A stretch of 64,000 nucleotides of DNA, from the NCBI GenBank assembly GCA_019638495.1, contig JAHBTQ010000001.1:1054001-1118000 (forward strand), read 5' to 3'. Shown here in pieces: positions 50,349 to 59,098 of this stretch. Source of the DNA: Taibaiella sp. (GTDB lineage: Bacteria > Bacteroidota > Bacteroidia > Chitinophagales > Chitinophagaceae). A program made the translations under genes and the position numbers. Under the pieces are notes generated by a model that was not told the origin of the DNA, did no database searches, and saw only the letters and a list, made by a program, of their open reading frames with translations. The first letter of the stretch is position 1, and every line of letters starts with the position of its first letter.

Positions 50349-50936
50349 CTAATGAAACTTCTCGCCGTTAGCCAGCATGTCAAGTATCACGTTCATGCGC
50401 TTTTGGCGCGTCTCCGGCTTCTTTGTGGTTTGGAGGCGCCAGGAGATCGCAAACTTATTTGCTTTATTAAGTGACTCGAAAAAGTTCTTTGCCTTTTTGT
50501 TTTTCTCCAGCTGTCCAAGAAAATCGTCCGGAATGGTTGCATTAGCTGGAGAATCATAAGCGGCTGCCAGGCGCCCATCATTCTTTGCGTCTTCAAACGC
50601 CTTCAGCCCCGCGGCTTTCATTTTGTTTTCCTGCGTAAGACGATCAACGTGTTCAATGTTTCTTTTAGACCAGATGCTTCTGGGGCGACGCGGTGTGAAT
50701 TTCTGGAGCCACGACTCTTCATCATACTTTTTCTTTTGCCCGTCTATCCAGCCATAGCAAAGCGCTTCGTCAAGCGCCCCGGCGTAGGTCACCGTCTTTT
50801 TGCCCGACTCTTTGTTGAAAATGCGCAGCCAGATGCCGTCTGATTTCACATGGTTAGCAGACAACCATTTCTCCCACGCATCTGCAGAGGCAAATGACTT
50901 AATGGGAGCTTCTTTTTTGTTTTCTGTAGTGCTCAT
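50349..50936 (-). CDS. YdeI/OmpD-associated family protein
   Basis: The 195-residue protein has SFASADAWEKWLSANHVKSD, GIWLRIFNKESGKKTVTYAG, ALDEALCYGWIDGQKKKYDE, QKFTPRRPRSIWSKRNIEHV, and the C-terminal FFESLNKANKFAISWRLQTT with KPETRQKRMNVILDML. This is the complete layout of the YdeI/OmpD-associated (bacteriocin-protection-like) family. Its role is not firmly established; homologues affect resistance to polymyxin or bacteriocins in enterobacteria. It is basic and cytoplasmic and converges on the giant gene. Confidence 0.9.
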   Translation of the reverse strand: MSTTENKKEAPIKSFASADAWEKWLSANHVKSDGIWLRIFNKESGKKTVTYAGALDEALCYGWIDGQKKKYDEESWLQKFTPRRPRSIWSKRNIEHVDRLTQENKMKAAGLKAFEDAKNDGRLAAAYDSPANATIPDDFLGQLEKNKKAKNFFESLNKANKFAISWRLQTTKKPETRQKRMNVILDMLANGEKFH

Positions 50937-51368
50937 TGAGGAGTGTTGAGTGTCCGGGAGATTTTCTACGTCGTGCCTCTTCAGTTCGTTTCCACTTTTA
51001 TTTTCTGATACGAAGTTGGCCTACCACAAATCTATTATGCCGAAACCGTATCGCATAGGGCTACATGGAAAAGATATCAACAATGGTCTGCGGTGTCAAG
51101 AGGTGAATTTTGTCAGCGCTTCTTTTTGTCAAATTTTATCTTGCAGAAGTCTCGGTTGGTAAGGCTGAAATATAGTGCTCTAAGAATCTGTGATAGCAGT
51201 ATTGGTCGAAGGCATTCCTAAATCCGTTCTTGCAATGATATTGGCCAAAGAGTGCGGATATTACCTTGCTGGTGCGACTTCCCCCCTAAAATGCATTTGT
51301 GCAATTGGCATGAGATTTGCTAATAATATCGAAAACCTTATTGTTCAACTTTAAATCATCTTTGATCT
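50937..51368. other. intergenic region without recognised features
   Basis: 432 bases between divergent genes. No gene, tRNA, clear hairpin or consensus promoter is seen; both promoters must lie here. The middle part (51000-51170) carries short open frames without coding character. Confidence 0.4.
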
Positions 51369-52349
51369 ATGTACCGCATCTCCTATTCCCTCGTCCTTGT
51401 ATTATCAATAACGCTTTTGGTTGGCGCCTGTTCAAAGAAACCGGTTGAAGCATCCTCAACTGCGATTTCCTCCACTACCGATAAGAAGAAGCTAAATAAA
51501 CTTTTTGCAGAGTTTCGCAGCACACCTCAAATGCTCACCGTTGCCGCCGGTACGCTGCAAACGGTTAAGGGGGCAATGGATACCAAACTCACGTTCTATC
51601 CTAACTCCTTCACTGATGGTGCCGGTAACATTATCAGCAGTGGATCGATCAACCTTCAACTTGTTGAAATGTACAAGCCGGGCGATATGATTTCGAATCG
51701 CGCTACTACTGTTACAAAAGACGGACTCCTGGTGAGTGGCGGCCAGATCTATCTTTCAGCCACCCAGGGCGGGCAGCCTGTTTATGCGCGCAAGTATGGA
51801 ATTAGTTATGCGAATGCATCATCTACAGAAGTTATGGCGCTTTATCCCGGTAATACGGCCAATGAAGATTCTCTGGTAACCTGGGGTAACCAACTTGGCG
51901 GGGTTGGTACTTTTTGCGTGACCGGAACCACCGACACCAGCTCCGCCATAGGAAAGTTGTTCTACAAATTTGATTCCTGTACCAGTTTTGGTTGGATTAA
52001 CTGCGATCGTTTCTACTACGACACCATGCCCAAAACAAACGTGTTCGTCGATGCGCATGATTATACCTTCGACGTCACTAACACACAAGTTTATGTTGTG
52101 TTGCCGTCAATCAATTCGGTTACATCATTGTCAGACTATGATAAGAGTGCGCATCGTTTTCGGCTTTACGACGGGTATAAGCTCCCTGAGGGGCTTAAAG
52201 CAAGCTTCATTGTGATGGCTAACAAAAAGGACAAGTTCTATTATTTTGAGAAACTTGACCAAACTATAACTACAAACATGGTTGTGGACGCAAGTGGCCT
52301 CACCGAACGGTCTGCCGAGTATATTAAAGAACGCCTGCTGGATCTTTAG
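51369..52349 (+). CDS. lipoprotein with ZU5-like domain, hypothetical
   Basis: The 326-residue product has a lipoprotein signal with lipobox LVGAC (Cys21). The body includes FRSTPQMLTVAAGTLQTVKG, KLTFYPNSFTDGAGNIISSG, and INLQLVEMYKPGDMI, the pattern of ZU5-like domains found in many Bacteroidota lipoproteins, followed by a second beta-rich part (FGWINCDRFYYDT, KTNVFVDAHDY). It should be anchored in the outer membrane. Function unknown. No operon partner. Confidence 0.75.
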   Translation: MYRISYSLVLVLSITLLVGACSKKPVEASSTAISSTTDKKKLNKLFAEFRSTPQMLTVAAGTLQTVKGAMDTKLTFYPNSFTDGAGNIISSGSINLQLVEMYKPGDMISNRATTVTKDGLLVSGGQIYLSATQGGQPVYARKYGISYANASSTEVMALYPGNTANEDSLVTWGNQLGGVGTFCVTGTTDTSSAIGKLFYKFDSCTSFGWINCDRFYYDTMPKTNVFVDAHDYTFDVTNTQVYVVLPSINSVTSLSDYDKSAHRFRLYDGYKLPEGLKASFIVMANKKDKFYYFEKLDQTITTNMVVDASGLTERSAEYIKERLLDL

Positions 52350-52731
52350 TTTCGAATTGACAGTGTCCATTAAGTCTCCGATTAGTCTCCTGCCTTTTTT
52401 AGCGGGGACTCATCGGCGTTAGTGTACAACTGTTGAGCCTTGCGATCTAGTCGTATCAACTCATCGATCTTCACTGTTTTTGCGATTCCTCAGAGAAAGT
52501 GTGATTCAGTATGTTTCGATTGGATCTTTGTATATCGCAAATAAAATCGGGTCTGCAAATGAACGGTCTGGTTTCGTGCCTTGATGGCGATGAGTCCCCG
52601 CGAAGAGTCGGAGACTCATCGCGGACGGATTCGGAAATCTAATTCAACCCAGTTGCCAACTGCATCCACCCTGTCCCACAATATTTCTGACTTAACACCG
52701 CACTCCGCTCCCGCACTCCGCTCTGCGAAGC
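52350..52731. other. intergenic region with inverted GCGGGGACTCATCG elements
   Basis: GCGGGGACTCATCG at 52402-52415 and its reverse complement CGATGAGTCCCCGC at 52588-52601 are separated by 172 bases; a related GGAGACTCATCGCGG follows at 52610. A 30-codon open frame on the minus strand from GTG at 52474 to the stop at 52382 (MKIDELIRLDRKAQQLYTNA..) overlaps the left element and might be a gene remnant. Near the YifB stop, CCGCACTCCGCTCC is nearly repeated in tandem. No complete gene is seen. Confidence 0.45.
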
Positions 52732-54273
52732 CTATCCTCCCCATCCCTCTCTATCCAAACTCCGATACTGAATAGCCTCTGCTAAATGTTCCGGTCGTAT
52801 ATCTTGGCTCCCGGCGAGATCGGCAATAGTGCGGGCTACCTTGAGTATGCGGTCGTAGGCACGGGCGCTGAGGTTCAGGCGCTCCATGGCGGTCTTCAGC
52901 AGGTTCTGCCCCACATTGTTGATGATGCAAATCTCTTTCAGCAGCTTGCTTCCCATCTGTGCGTTTGCATAGATGCCGCTCTGTTCGCCAAATCGTTTTG
53001 CTTGTATTTCGCGGGCCTTTATTACTCGTTCTCGCACGGCATCACTTGTTTCGCTCGTACGCTGCGAGGACAGTTCGCTAAAAGGTACAGGTGTTACCTC
53101 TACATGCAGGTCTATACGGTCCAGCAAAGGGCCGCTCACTTTATTCAGGTAGCGCTGCACCATCATGGGCGAGCATGTGCATTCTTTTTCCGGGTGGTTA
53201 AAAAAGCCACATGGGCATGGATTCATAGAGGCAATGAGCATGAAGCTGGCCGGGAAGTCTATGCTCACTTTGGCGCGGGAGATCGTTACCCGGCGCTCTT
53301 CCATCGGCTGCCGCATCACCTCCAGTACGGTTCGTTTAAACTCGGGCAACTCATCGAGGAACAGCACGCCATTGTGTGCCAGCGATATCTCGCCGGGTTG
53401 TGGAATGCCGCCACCGCCCACGAGGGCCACGTCGCTAACTGTGTGGTGTGGGCTGCGGAATGGGCGCTGTGCCACGAGCGATGTATTGCCCGGTAGCTTC
53501 CCGGCTACGCTATGAATTTTGGTTGTTTCCAGCGCTTCGTGTAGTGATAGTGGTGGCAATATGGTGGGCAGTCGTTTGGCCAGCATAGTTTTGCCGGCAC
53601 CTGGCGGACCGATAAGTATTGCATTGTGCCCGCCTGCAGCGGCTATCTCCAGCGCTCGTTTCACGTTCTCTTGTCCCTTCACATCATCAAAGTCTATTTC
53701 GAAGTGGCTTTGCGCATCGAAGAATTCTTCTCGCGTGTTCACCTTCATCGGCTGCAGGTTGCCTTTGCCGTTGAAGAAGTCTATGACCTCGCTGATGTGC
53801 TCTACACCGTATACCTCCAGGTTGTTCACGAGTGCAGCCTCACGGGCATTTTCCTTTGGCACAATAAGACCTTTGAATTTTTCTGCGCGCGATTGTATGG
53901 CAATCGGTAATGCGCCTTTTATGGCCTTTACGGTGCCATCCAGCGACAGCTCTCCCATCACCACATATTCATGCAACTGCTCGTGTGGAAGCTGTGCAGT
54001 TGCCGCAAGAATGCCAAGGGCTATGGGAAGATCGTATGCTGCTCCGGCTTTCTTTATGTCTGCAGGAGCCATATTGATGACGATTCTGCCCCTGGGCCTG
54101 TCGAAGCCACTGTTCTGCATAGCTGATATGACGCGGTCTGTACTTTCTTTGACGGCACTGTCCGGCAGGCCCACAATGAATACGCCTATTTGCCCACCCG
54201 GCGTGTCTACCTCCACGGTAATCGTCTTTGCGTCCACCCCATATACAGCACTTCCAAACAGTTTCACCAACAT
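52732..54273 (-). CDS. YifB/ComM-family Mg-chelatase-like AAA+ ATPase
   Basis: The 513-residue protein has the full family plan: an N-terminal Lon-S5-like domain ([20 protein letters not shown].., [35 protein letters not shown]), the Mg-chelatase ATPase with Walker A GPPGAGKT at 222-229, Walker [11 protein letters not shown], the zinc-like [15 protein letters not shown] segment, and the C-terminal [20 protein letters not shown]. ComM in Vibrio and Haemophilus promotes branch migration during natural transformation; the Bacteroidota function is presumed similar. Single gene. Confidence 0.95.
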   Translation of the reverse strand: MLVKLFGSAVYGVDAKTITVEVDTPGGQIGVFIVGLPDSAVKESTDRVISAMQNSGFDRPRGRIVINMAPADIKKAGAAYDLPIALGILAATAQLPHEQLHEYVVMGELSLDGTVKAIKGALPIAIQSRAEKFKGLIVPKENAREAALVNNLEVYGVEHISEVIDFFNGKGNLQPMKVNTREEFFDAQSHFEIDFDDVKGQENVKRALEIAAAGGHNAILIGPPGAGKTMLAKRLPTILPPLSLHEALETTKIHSVAGKLPGNTSLVAQRPFRSPHHTVSDVALVGGGGIPQPGEISLAHNGVLFLDELPEFKRTVLEVMRQPMEERRVTISRAKVSIDFPASFMLIASMNPCPCGFFNHPEKECTCSPMMVQRYLNKVSGPLLDRIDLHVEVTPVPFSELSSQRTSETSDAVRERVIKAREIQAKRFGEQSGIYANAQMGSKLLKEICIINNVGQNLLKTAMERLNLSARAYDRILKVARTIADLAGSQDIRPEHLAEAIQYRSLDREGWGG

Positions 54274-54376
54274 ATGTCCAATCTATGATTCCAGCCATAA
54301 ATGTAAGGAAACGACATAGAAATTGACCCTTATGCCGAAGGGACATATCCACAATTTTGGCAGGGTGGAAACTTGC

Positions 54377-54420
54377 CTGAATCAAAGAAGCCACCCGATA
54401 AGGTGGCTTCTGATTCATTA
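54377..54420 (-). terminator. terminator-like hairpin of the 474-residue protein gene
   Basis: On the minus strand AGAAGCCACC pairs with GGTGGCTTCT, extended outward by GAATC/GATTC with one bulge. It follows the gene's stop by about 14 bases. The T run is short (TTTG). Confidence 0.6.
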
Positions 54421-54433
54421 TAAGGGGTAACGA

Positions 54434-55855
54434 TTATTTAAGTGTCAGATGTGCAAAGCTTGAAGTAGGCTGATCTGCGTGCCTGATAGAGTTGTAGGTA
54501 GGTATGATGTAGCGCGCGCTGTAGTCATTGTCTGAGATAAACTTCAGTACATATTCCACTGCGAAAGCCGGATCGTTTCTCTTACCCACCAGCAGGTATT
54601 CCAGGTAGAACAGGCATATGCCTGAGTCAAATGATCCACCATTGTCTTTTCCTATCCACTTTTCTGCAAATGCTACTATTTCTTCTTTGTTTTCGGTAAG
54701 GCGCTCGGTGAGTTGTTTCAGAGTCAGCACCTTAAGGAAACGCAGACGGTCCACATCGCCCTCAATGTCTATCTCGTCATTGATCTTGGCACCCGCCCTG
54801 TCTGCAATGAGCGCATCTATTTCTTTTACCAGTTTGCTGTTCTTCACAAAATCTTTCAGCATTGGCTCTGTGAGTTGAGAATTCTCATCAACAGGGCCAG
54901 CTGGTAGCTCTTCTTTCTTCTCTTCCTTCACCGGCTCGCGAACGATTTCCGTTGTGCGCTCAACCAGGCCATTCACGTTCATGTTGAACGTCTCAATGTT
55001 GTCTATATTCAGCGCTACGCCGTCATTAGGCGCTTTTTCTTCCGCGGGTTTTTCTTCGGTCAGCAGATCCAGGAAGCGGTCGTCAGCGGCCTCATCCTTC
55101 TGCTCAATATTATTGATACCTACGGCCAATGAATTAAAGCTGTCAACGCTCATATCCACTGTTTCGAGGTTCGTTTTGTCCTCTATTCCCTTCAGTTGAT
55201 CTTTAAATGGATTCTCTACCTGTGGCTCGGGCTGTGCGGCCGGCGTTGGTGTCGGCTCAGGAGCCACATAGGTATCGCGAGTAGCCTGGGGTATTTCAGG
55301 AGCCGGCTGAGCGGCTGGTGTCGTCGACGGACTTCCTGCTGCTTTCGCGGCATTGTCGCGCATCTTCACGAACTCAAGGTCTGCCATTTCCAGGAACGCG
55401 CCTACGCGGTAGAAATCGCGTTTCACATTATCTGGCAGGGTGGCTCCTCCGTTGCTCAGGCCCTTCTGCATAGCTGTGTACACATCCTGCAGTATTGAAG
55501 AAACCCTGATCTCGAATTTGTGTGGTGCAAGTATTTTGTATTCAGGCAGTTCCATTCGGTTGGCCTTAAGGCCTGCCTGGTAGGTTTTGCCGGTAGATGT
55601 AAACGCGTCAGCGGGTGTAGCAGCATCCTTTAACTCCCTGAGTTCAAATTCATTGTTAAGCAGGAGTGTTACTTTGCTGATAGTGTCTTCGAAGAAGCCA
55701 ACGATTCTTACAACGGGAATGTTCGCATTCTCGCCATACGCGTTGGTGTGCGTTTCAACCTTGGAGTCTATAAGGTAACACGGGATGTTGTGGTAGCTAA
55801 CAACCTGTTTTACCAGATCCTCCATCTTGCTTAAAAAAGCCGTGTTTCGTGACAT
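54434..55855 (-). CDS. hypothetical cytoplasmic protein with proline-rich linker
   Basis: From ATG at 55855 the product is 473 residues; 23 upstream codons are open. Part 1 (about 1-175) is globular (FLSKMEDLVKQVVSYHNIPC, VVRIVGFFEDTISKVTLLLN, LPEYKILAPHKFEIRVSSIL). Part 2 (about 180-330) is a low-complexity acidic, proline- and alanine-rich linker (PAPEIPQATRDTYVAPEPTP..). Part 3 (about 335-473) is helical (LKDFVKNSKLVKEIDALIAD, LTLKQLTERLTENKEEIVAF). I do not recognise the family. The linker suggests a scaffold joining two binding modules. Single gene, probably lineage-specific. Confidence 0.75.
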   Translation of the reverse strand: MSRNTAFLSKMEDLVKQVVSYHNIPCYLIDSKVETHTNAYGENANIPVVRIVGFFEDTISKVTLLLNNEFELRELKDAATPADAFTSTGKTYQAGLKANRMELPEYKILAPHKFEIRVSSILQDVYTAMQKGLSNGGATLPDNVKRDFYRVGAFLEMADLEFVKMRDNAAKAAGSPSTTPAAQPAPEIPQATRDTYVAPEPTPTPAAQPEPQVENPFKDQLKGIEDKTNLETVDMSVDSFNSLAVGINNIEQKDEAADDRFLDLLTEEKPAEEKAPNDGVALNIDNIETFNMNVNGLVERTTEIVREPVKEEKKEELPAGPVDENSQLTEPMLKDFVKNSKLVKEIDALIADRAGAKINDEIDIEGDVDRLRFLKVLTLKQLTERLTENKEEIVAFAEKWIGKDNGGSFDSGICLFYLEYLLVGKRNDPAFAVEYVLKFISDNDYSARYIIPTYNSIRHADQPTSSFAHLTLK

Positions 55856-55989
55856 GTCAAACTTCTTTTTAGTGATGGGTAGAGAGTTCTGTGATATAAC
55901 AATAACACAATAACTATGCCACAATATTACAACCCTATTTCATTACGAACAGGCAGGAAATCACCGTTTAACTCGGTTTTAGGCTCTGA

Positions 55990-56004
55990 TTAACCATCGG
56001 TTAA
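55990..56004. repeat. TTAACC-ATC-GGTTAA palindrome
   Basis: Perfect 6-bp arms, with another GGTTAA at 56021. It lies between the divergent promoter of the 473-residue protein and the truB end, and could be an operator; no regulator is identified. Confidence 0.3.
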
Positions 56005-56077
56005 CAATACGTTTGCTAACGGTTAATAGGATATCCACAGGTTATACTGTTGGCTATAATGGCGAATAATGCGTAGA

Positions 56078-56782
56078 TCAAAGATTTTCAGCAGTTTGTG
56101 TGCGCGGCTTGATGATGTCTTGCCATTGTTTTGGGCTTAGTGCATCATCAACGTTGAAATTGCCGATTTTAGTGCGCCGAAGCGAGCTAAGATAGCCTCC
56201 GCAGCCTAATTCCTGACCCAGGTCGTGTGCGAGCGAGCGGATATAAGTGCCCGTGCTGCACAATACGCGGAAATGTATTTCCGGCGATTGGAATTGAGTT
56301 ACTTCAAATTCGCCAATGGTTACAGGGCGGGCGTCAAGAACTACCTCCTTGCCGGCACGAGCTAGGTCGTAAGAGCGCTTGCCATCTTTTTTAATAGCAG
56401 AGTGTATAGGTGGCACCTGCATAATGTCGCCGGTGAATTTTTTTACTGCTTCATCAACCATTTCGCGGGTGATGTGATCGTAGGGTTTTTCGTCGTGTGG
56501 CGTGCTTTCCAGGTCATAGGTATCGGTAATCGCACCCAGGTGAATGATGCCCGTATACTCCTTGGGCAGTTGCTGGTAGCCGGATATGCTCGTGGTCATA
56601 TCACCGGTGCAGCAGATAAGCAGGCCGGTAGCAAGGGGGTCCAGCGTACCGCAATGGCCTATCTTGGCGCGCAGCACCACCTTTATGGCGTTCACTGCAT
56701 CGAATGATGTCCATTTGTAAGGCTTATCAATGAGCATCACTCCTCCTTTCTTCAGCTCCGCCGGTGTTGGTATTTTCTGCAT
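56078..56782 (-). CDS. truB: tRNA pseudouridine-55 synthase TruB
   Basis: From ATG at 56782 the product is 234 residues; 33 open codons upstream are not translated in any homologue style. It has KGGVMLIDKPYKWTSFDAVN, AKIGHCGTLDPLATGLLICC with catalytic Asp48, QVPPIHSAIKKDGKRSYDLA, and CSTGTYIRSLAHDLGQELGC. It converts U55 of most tRNAs to pseudouridine. It lacks the C-terminal PUA domain, as do many Bacteroidota TruB proteins. The start diverges from the GNAT gene. Confidence 0.95.
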   Translation of the reverse strand: MQKIPTPAELKKGGVMLIDKPYKWTSFDAVNAIKVVLRAKIGHCGTLDPLATGLLICCTGDMTTSISGYQQLPKEYTGIIHLGAITDTYDLESTPHDEKPYDHITREMVDEAVKKFTGDIMQVPPIHSAIKKDGKRSYDLARAGKEVVLDARPVTIGEFEVTQFQSPEIHFRVLCSTGTYIRSLAHDLGQELGCGGYLSSLRRTKIGNFNVDDALSPKQWQDIIKPRTQTAENL

Positions 56783-56885
56783 TGCGGCGCAAAGGTAGGA
56801 AATAGCTGCGTGGTAGGCGGGTTGTGGTGGGAGTGATAAGTGAAATATCAGTCTTAGCTTAGCATAGCAAATCAAGCACACAAAG

Positions 56886-57170
56886 ATGGACGTAAAGCAA
56901 AAAAATGCCGAGGCAAAGGGATGGTTCTACATAGAGTATGAGGGTAAAGAGATAGCCGCAATGCACTATGTGTGGGCAGGCACTGACAAGATGATAATAG
57001 ACCACACAGAAGTAGATGAAGCATATGAAGGGCGCGGACTGGGTAAGCAACTTGTGCATGCCGGGGTTGCGTATGCACGTGCAAATGACGTAAAGATCAT
57101 TCCCCTTTGCCCGTTTGCAAAAGGTGTGTTTGATAGGGTAGAGGCATACCGGGATGTGCTGGCATCTTAA
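56886..57170 (+). CDS. small GNAT-like N-acetyltransferase (YjdJ type)
   Basis: The 94-residue protein has GWFYIEYEGKEIAAMHYVWA, KMIIDHTEVDEAYEGRGLGK with the acetyl-CoA P-loop RGLGKQL, and the tail DVKIIPLCPFAKGVFDRVEA. This matches the short GNAT family (COG2388-like) with a conserved CPF..V motif. Its acetyl acceptor is unknown. The stop overlaps the stop of the next gene by 3 bp in convergent orientation. Confidence 0.9.
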   Translation: MDVKQKNAEAKGWFYIEYEGKEIAAMHYVWAGTDKMIIDHTEVDEAYEGRGLGKQLVHAGVAYARANDVKIIPLCPFAKGVFDRVEAYRDVLAS

Positions 57171-57871
57171 TTGGTCAACAGCAGGTCGCCGGAGACACTT
57201 ATAGAAACGGACTTTTCGCCGCCGCTGCTTCCGTCGGGGGCATCCAGCACCATCGACCTTTCACGTCTCAATGTGATTGTTATGCTGCCGGGGGCAATAT
57301 CCTGCAGGTCTGAAGCGGTGATCCTCACGTTGGTGCCGGTTATCTCCTTGTCGTTCGTAGCAGTGCCGGTAGTATCAACAGCGTTTCGGCCACTAACACT
57401 TACGTAAATATGTTCCCCGGTCTTGCGCTCATCACCCGCCCACGACAATGTGTAGCCCGTAGCTTTGCTGATCGAAGCTGGCAACGGTGCCGCGAAGCTG
57501 ATATCGCCGATCTCCAATCGCCTCACTTCATTATCCAGTGTGGCGCTTGGCTTAGATAGTGTGAAGTTCACATCCTTCAGATCGTCAAACTGCCAGGTAT
57601 AGATGGAAACATCAAAAGGGTTGGTTGCTGCACCCGCTTTCCCGTTGGCTGTTATAGTCGCACCATTTGTTAGCTTAACCCGCGCACCATTTGACTCACG
57701 TACGCGGAAAGAGGCCGATGCATAGGTAGCATTGTCTGTCTTATTGTAGCTGACAGAATAGGACTGATAGTAAGGCACATCGTCTTTAAGGTCGCCGGAA
57801 TCAACCTTGGTACATGCAGAAAGAAGGGAAAGAAAGGCCGTAGTAAAGGCTACGGAAAGCAATCGGTTCAT
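57167..57871 (-). CDS. hypothetical lipoprotein
   Basis: From ATG at 57871 the product is 234 residues with a lipoprotein signal (MNRLLSVAFTTAFLSLLSAC, Cys20). The mature part is beta-rich (YQSYSVSYNKTDNATYASAS, FRVRESNGARVKLTNGATIT, ISKATGYTLSWAGDERKTGE, PGSITITLRRERSMV) and may be an Ig-like or transthyretin-like sandwich. No family is recognised. It converges on the GNAT gene and diverges from the next one. Likely outer-membrane anchored; function unknown. Confidence 0.7.
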   Translation of the reverse strand: MNRLLSVAFTTAFLSLLSACTKVDSGDLKDDVPYYQSYSVSYNKTDNATYASASFRVRESNGARVKLTNGATITANGKAGAATNPFDVSIYTWQFDDLKDVNFTLSKPSATLDNEVRRLEIGDISFAAPLPASISKATGYTLSWAGDERKTGEHIYVSVSGRNAVDTTGTATNDKEITGTNVRITASDLQDIAPGSITITLRRERSMVLDAPDGSSGGEKSVSISVSGDLLLTN

Positions 57872-57953
57872 GAATGCGCTTTTTATTTGTTTCAGCAAAT
57901 AGTGTGCCGAAACTACGGAAAAAAGTGTGCCGCACTTTTGTATATTCATACTT

Positions 57954-59003
57954 ATGAAGAGGCGCGGGTTTAGAGAATATAACTCAGCAATCCGGTATCC
58001 GCTGCTTGCGGCTGTATTTGTCTTGTGGACGGTGATTGCAAAGGGACAAAGCTACTTCAACTATCACAGATTGGTAAACAGCGCGGAACGGTGTTTCTTT
58101 CTTGAGAACAAAACCGACTCTGCATATTTCTACTACGATCAGGCATTCGCTGATTTCGATTTTGTATTTGCAAAGGATTGCTTCATGGCGGCACAGATTG
58201 CCTATTACAATAAAAGCAACAAATACATTGCGTATCTGAAAAAGGGATTTAAAAATGGATTGAAGTGGCAGGAACTGAAACTATCTCCTGTGTTGAAACC
58301 CTTAATAAGTGATACAGTCGGGTTTAAGAGAAAATTCAAGGAGTATCCGGCACAACGCAAAGCGTATCTGAGACGTATCAACTGGCATGTTTGGAAACAT
58401 GTGCGAGACGATTTCATCGCAGATCAAAAAGAGAAGCTACTTCCAGCCGAACAATACGGGCACCTTGTCGCAGGAAGAATTGCGACCTTGAAGGCCTTGG
58501 TCGACATTGTAGGATTTCCCGGAGATAGATTGATTGGTATTTCACAGCTTAATATGATGAAAGAGCTTGGTGAGAATGGGGAGGACTACCCGGGCGGAAT
58601 GAGTTCACCAGATGTCTATGATGGCTTATCTGAACACCACCTTTTTCCATTACTCATTCATTATCCCTGCAGTTATGACGTGTTTGAGAAGGACTGGCTA
58701 CGCTTTATAGAAAAGGGGCAGGTGCATCCCGGCGACGTGGCACTTCTATATGACAACCGTTGGCTGAAACTTAACCAATGGCATAAGTCACAATACACAG
58801 AATTTCTGTGTGGCTATACTACACCGAAAGGAGGGTACAGAAAATTCAGTTTTATACCTTACCCGCGAGATTTGAAATGGGACACTGTGGACTCAATGCG
58901 GGCTGCACTGTTTATCAATCCTGTTGCGGTTGACTCTGCAAAACATGCTTTTGGAAGCACGCATGGATTTAATACGGAATTTGGTTACTGGGATTGCCGG
59001 TAA
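57954..59003 (+). CDS. secreted hypothetical protein, 349 residues
   Basis: From ATG at 57954 (MKRRGFREYNSAIRYPLLAA) the product has an N-terminal hydrophobic segment ending VIAKGQ, either a signal peptide or an anchor. The body is helical and aromatic-rich (AERCFFLENKTDSAYFYYDQ, DCFMAAQIAYYNKSNKYIAY..) with TPR-like spacing, then a second part with HHLFPLLIHYPCSYDVFEKD and VHPGDVALLYDNR. The pattern of YYxxAF..AKDCF..A.IA is frequent in an uncharacterised Bacteroidota family; I cannot name it. Function unknown. Confidence 0.65.
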   Translation: MKRRGFREYNSAIRYPLLAAVFVLWTVIAKGQSYFNYHRLVNSAERCFFLENKTDSAYFYYDQAFADFDFVFAKDCFMAAQIAYYNKSNKYIAYLKKGFKNGLKWQELKLSPVLKPLISDTVGFKRKFKEYPAQRKAYLRRINWHVWKHVRDDFIADQKEKLLPAEQYGHLVAGRIATLKALVDIVGFPGDRLIGISQLNMMKELGENGEDYPGGMSSPDVYDGLSEHHLFPLLIHYPCSYDVFEKDWLRFIEKGQVHPGDVALLYDNRWLKLNQWHKSQYTEFLCGYTTPKGGYRKFSFIPYPRDLKWDTVDSMRAALFINPVAVDSAKHAFGSTHGFNTEFGYWDCR

Positions 59004-59098
59004 GGATTGGACAATGTTACAATAATGCAAATCACCCGCCACGGGTGACGGGCAGGGGAGAAGACACAGATACATTTGATTGTCCAACACACCTACTG

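Noticed and set aside
52588..52625. Hammerhead-ribozyme-like CGATGAGTCC..CGAAGAGTC
   Set aside because: The core needs CTGATGA and GAAA; here the U4 position is C and the second core segment is GAAG, and stem lengths do not fit.
56030..56042. DnaA-box-like ATATCCACAG (another near 54344)
   Set aside because: One mismatch to TTATCCACA, isolated copies, no dnaA or dnaN gene and no AT-rich unwinding region, so not an origin.
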